Of a stretch of 9,080 nt of DNA, positions 7,517-9,080 are shown piece by piece. This DNA comes from Thermoflexales bacterium (GTDB lineage Bacteria; Chloroflexota; Anaerolineae; B4-G1; SLSP01). The translations under genes were made by a program, and so were the position numbers. The stretch lies in NCBI GenBank assembly GCA_015486785.1, contig WFQZ01000104.1, positions 1 to 9,080 of the forward strand, in the 5' to 3' direction. The notes under the pieces were generated by a model. It did no database searches, was not told the DNA's origin, and was given only the letters and a program-made list of their open reading frames with translations. Position 1 is the first letter of the stretch, and each line of letters begins with the position of its first letter.

Positions 7517-7553
7517 AAAAAAAGCGGCCCGCTTGAGCAAGCGGGCCGCTTTT
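7517..7553. terminator. Bidirectional hairpin terminator between tRNA-Arg and pfk
   Basis: The GC-rich core AGCGGCCCGCTT (7523-7534), loop GAGC (7535-7538) and AAGCGGGCCGCT (7539-7550) form a perfect 12-bp stem, extended to 15 bp by flanking A-T pairs. On the minus strand a run of T (complement of seven A at 7517-7523) follows, a good intrinsic terminator starting 7 bases past the pfk stop. On the plus strand only four T follow, so it is weaker for the tRNA, but it is the only visible terminator for the plus-strand chain. Confidence 0.9.
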
Positions 7554-7559
7554 CGCGTC

Positions 7560-8651
7560 TCAATCCCCAAAACTTGTGCCCACCATCCGCGCACTCACAA
7601 TCCAAGAGTGATCCAAGGGCACGATCTTGCGCTTTCCGGCCACCTCCTCCAACGGCACCGGCACACACTTTTCCCCACGCGCGGCGACCATCACCCCGTA
7701 ATGTTCCTCGGATAGCAACTGCGCGCACGCCGTTCCCAAGCGCGTCGCCAGCAGACGGTCGGCGGGGCTAGGCGATCCGCCGCGCTGCAAATGTCCCAGC
7801 GAGGTCACGCGCGACTCCAAACCGGTCAGCGATTCCAACCGGCGGGCGAGCTTCAAACTCACACTCTCGGTGGAACATTCCGCTTGTTCCTCCGCCTGCT
7901 TCTTCTTTTTCTTCTTCCCTTTGCCTCGCGCCGCACTCTCCTCGCGCGAGAGTGCCCCTTCCGCCATAGCGATGATGCTGAACCGCTTGCCGATCCGGCT
8001 GCGATGCAAAACCGCCTCGGCGACCTTGTCAATGTCGTAAGGAATCTCCGGGATCAAAATCACATCTGCGCCGCCGGCAATGCCGGAGCCGAGCGCAAGC
8101 CAACCGGCATTGTGCCCCATAATCTCCACGATGATGATGCGGTGATGACTCTCTGCCGTCGTGTGCAGGCGATCAATCGCCTCGGTTGCCACGCCCATCG
8201 CCGTATCAAACCCAAACGTGACATCCGTCTTGGCCACATCATTATCAATCGTCTTGGGCAGCGTGATCACATTCAACCCCTGCTTCATCAAGTGCAGCGC
8301 ATTCTTCTGCGTCCCGCCCCCGCCCAGACACACCAGCGCATCCAAATGCTGCTTGTGATAATTCTCCACCGCCATCGGCGTCATATCCATCGTCCCCAAC
8401 GCGCCCACTGGCATACGGTACGGCTTATCGCGGCTGGTACCCAAAATCGTCCCGCCCAGCGTGAGAATGCCGGAAAGCGCGTAAGAATCCAACCGCTTAA
8501 AGCGATTCTCCACCAGCCCCCGGAAGCCATCCAGATAACCGAGCACCTGCATATCCAGCGAGTGCGCCGCCTTGCCCACCCCGCGAATCGCCGCATTCAA
8601 ACCCGGACAATCGCCACCTGAGGTCAAAATCCCGATCACCTTCTGCGTCAT
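7560..8651 (-). CDS. 6-phosphofructokinase, PPi/mixed-substrate lineage, with Lys-rich insertion
   Basis: Phosphorylates fructose 6-phosphate to the 1,6-bisphosphate in glycolysis (the phosphate donor is uncertain), cytoplasmic. The 363-aa protein opens with ILTSGGDCPGLNAAIRG, the donor-binding loop; PKTIDND (132-138) holds the catalytic Asp D136; MGHNAGW (178-184) and GHLQRGGSP (286-294) are substrate-site motifs. The Lys in PKTIDND is typical of PPi/mixed-type enzymes (ATP-type has PGTIDND), while the loop normally GGDGS (ATP) or GGDDS (PPi) reads GGGGT (110-114): the Mg-site Asp is replaced by Gly, and the following small Gly favours ATP. Residues about 234-263 are a charged insertion with six Lys in a row. 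Start 8651 is chosen over the longer frame (8717) because AGGAGG lies 6 bases upstream and homology starts there; the longer form would cover the promoter. It is convergent with tRNA-Arg and divergent from the right-edge gene. Confidence 0.95.
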   Translation of the reverse strand: MTQKVIGILTSGGDCPGLNAAIRGVGKAAHSLDMQVLGYLDGFRGLVENRFKRLDSYALSGILTLGGTILGTSRDKPYRMPVGALGTMDMTPMAVENYHKQHLDALVCLGGGGTQKNALHLMKQGLNVITLPKTIDNDVAKTDVTFGFDTAMGVATEAIDRLHTTAESHHRIIIVEIMGHNAGWLALGSGIAGGADVILIPEIPYDIDKVAEAVLHRSRIGKRFSIIAMAEGALSREESAARGKGKKKKKKQAEEQAECSTESVSLKLARRLESLTGLESRVTSLGHLQRGGSPSPADRLLATRLGTACAQLLSEEHYGVMVAARGEKCVPVPLEEVAGKRKIVPLDHSWIVSARMVGTSFGD

Positions 8652-8657
8652 CACGCA

Positions 8658-8663
8658 CCTCCT
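8658..8663 (-). promoter_or_regulatory. Perfect Shine-Dalgarno of pfk, decides its start
   Basis: AGGAGG on the minus strand, 6 bases before ATG 8651. It fixes the start at 8651 rather than at the ATG 22 codons upstream. Confidence 0.85.
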
Positions 8664-8688
8664 GAGCAATAAGGGGAAAGTTGCCCTC

Positions 8689-8717
8689 ATTGTAGCAGCG
8701 ACCGCCAACAAAGACAA
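8689..8717 (-). promoter_or_regulatory. Sigma70-type promoter of pfk
   Basis: On the minus strand, TTGTCT (8717-8712; 4 of 6) and TACAAT (8694-8689; 5 of 6) are 17 bases apart. Transcription would start near 8682, giving a leader of about 30 bases before ATG 8651. Confidence 0.65.
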
Positions 8718-8737
8718 GACGAATCGGCGCGAGGCAC

Positions 8738-8768
8738 GGTGCGACGCACTTTGGAAGTGCGTCGCACC
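8738..8768. repeat. Perfect 14-bp inverted repeat in divergent promoter region
   Basis: GGTGCGACGCACTT (8738-8751) and AAGTGCGTCGCACC (8755-8768) are perfect reverse complements around the three bases TGG. No T-run follows on either side, and transcription leaves it in both directions, so it is not a terminator of a known gene. It lies just upstream of the pfk -35 box and about 50 bases upstream of the opposing promoter. It could be an operator, or a copy of a dispersed REP-like palindrome. Copies elsewhere cannot be seen from this window. Confidence 0.85.
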
Positions 8769-8819
8769 TGTTCTTCCTCCGCGCTCCTCGCGGTGCGTGG
8801 CTTTCCCCGCCCGCGCCGG

Positions 8820-8848
8820 TTGCGCCGCTGCGGTGCAAGGGGTATACT
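8820..8848 (+). promoter_or_regulatory. Sigma70-type promoter of right-edge gene
   Basis: TTGCGC (8820-8825; 3 of 6) and TATACT (8843-8848; 5 of 6) are 17 bases apart. The start would be near 8855, about 25 bases before ATG 8880. The -10 is good and the -35 is weak, which suits activator use or low basal expression. Confidence 0.55.
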
Positions 8849-8879
8849 AACGAGGTCATCTCATCTACCGGAGGATGCC

Positions 8880-9080
8880 ATGAATTCACAAGAAGGGGGC
8901 GGCCTCGCGTCGCCCCAGGAAGGAGAATCGCGAATGATCGAAACCCATAATCGTTCCGTCGCCGTCAATGGCGACGTCCAGAACAGCACCATCATCACCG
9001 GCGACAACACCCACATCCACTACGGCTCGCCGGACAACCAGGCCGCCATCCAGGCCATTCTCGAAACCAAAGCACAATCC
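8880..9080 (+). CDS. N-terminus of unidentified protein with GDV-NSTIITGDN motif (STAND/NACHT-like?), 3' cut
   Basis: 67 residues are visible and the frame is open to the window edge. ATG 8880 has GGAGG (8870-8874) 5 bases upstream. A second in-frame ATG at 8934 (residue 19) has its own AGGAAGGAG (8917-8925) 8 bases upstream, so two starts are possible. After a low-complexity Gly/Glu/Ser start, residues 27-48 read VAVNGDVQNSTIITGDN, then THIHYG. Short V-x-GDV-x-NS-x-IITGDN segments of this type are common near the N-terminus of STAND/NACHT NTPases and of CHAT, TIR and formylglycine-sulfatase-like multidomain proteins in Chloroflexota and Cyanobacteria; they look like a small beta-roll that joins an adaptor region to the effector or NTPase part. 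A helix-forming segment (DNQAAIQAILETKAQS) follows. The main domain is beyond the edge, so function is an inference only. Confidence 0.72.
   Translation, partial: MNSQEGGGLASPQEGESRMIETHNRSVAVNGDVQNSTIITGDNTHIHYGSPDNQAAIQAILETKAQS

Noticed and set aside
7791..8621. 276-codon plus-strand open frame opposite pfk
   Set aside because: Rich in His, Arg, Gln and Pro with no domain; a mirror of pfk codon bias. The pfk reading has all family motifs, promoter and ribosome site.
8652..8717. N-terminal extension of pfk from ATG 8717
   Set aside because: It would place the promoter inside the coding region. A perfect Shine-Dalgarno sits before ATG 8651, where family homology begins.
8779..8793. Small hairpin CCGCG-ctcct-CGCGG
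   Set aside because: Only 5 bp in GC-rich DNA with no T-run; easily chance.
1..9080. CRISPR array, insertion sequence, phage or integron signatures
   Set aside because: No spaced direct repeats, transposase, integrase or terminal repeats were seen on either strand.

Overview
The window reads as ordinary bacterial chromosome with a GC-rich, strongly third-position-biased base composition and dense, mostly co-directional genes. The mix of genes resembles Chloroflexota (Anaerolineae-like) genomes: a TGS/SAD-fused nucleoside kinase, a membrane-anchored TPR plus TolB-like propeller protein, a PFK of the PPi/mixed-substrate lineage, and a right-edge gene opening with a GDV-x-NSTIITGDN motif. That assignment is an inference from gene style only; no rRNA or lineage marker is present. 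Neither tRNA gene encodes its CCA end.

Left part (1-4414, + strand): the 3' part of an unrecognised gene, a 571-aa TGS-SAD-uridine-kinase-like nucleoside kinase, and a 576-aa protein with one transmembrane helix, TPR repeats and a C-terminal beta-propeller. The gaps are 48 and 9 bases, so these three are probably one transcription unit.

Middle (4411-7515, + strand): a promoter whose -35 box overlaps the stop codon of the propeller gene drives tRNA-Pro(UGG). Only 25 bases after the tRNA comes moaA, then moaC (1-base gap), then a six-helix membrane histidine kinase with no response regulator beside it (12-base gap). MoaA and MoaC together make cyclic pyranopterin monophosphate from GTP, the first step of molybdenum cofactor synthesis. 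The same layout is repeated at the end of the kinase gene: a promoter sits directly on the stop codon and drives tRNA-Arg(CCG).

Right part (7516-9080): a strong hairpin terminator separates tRNA-Arg from a convergent minus-strand phosphofructokinase gene. The PFK lies in the PPi/mixed-substrate lineage by its PKTIDND motif, but has GGGGT in place of GGDGS/GGDDS and carries a lysine-rich insertion. Its 228-base divergent upstream region holds two opposing sigma70-like promoters and a perfect 14-bp inverted repeat. It faces a plus-strand gene cut by the window edge, whose N-terminus has the glycine/asparagine-rich motif often seen ahead of STAND/NACHT, CHAT or TIR-type proteins. This edge gene is the best candidate for something unusual, but its informative part lies outside the window. 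The rest is mainly housekeeping.
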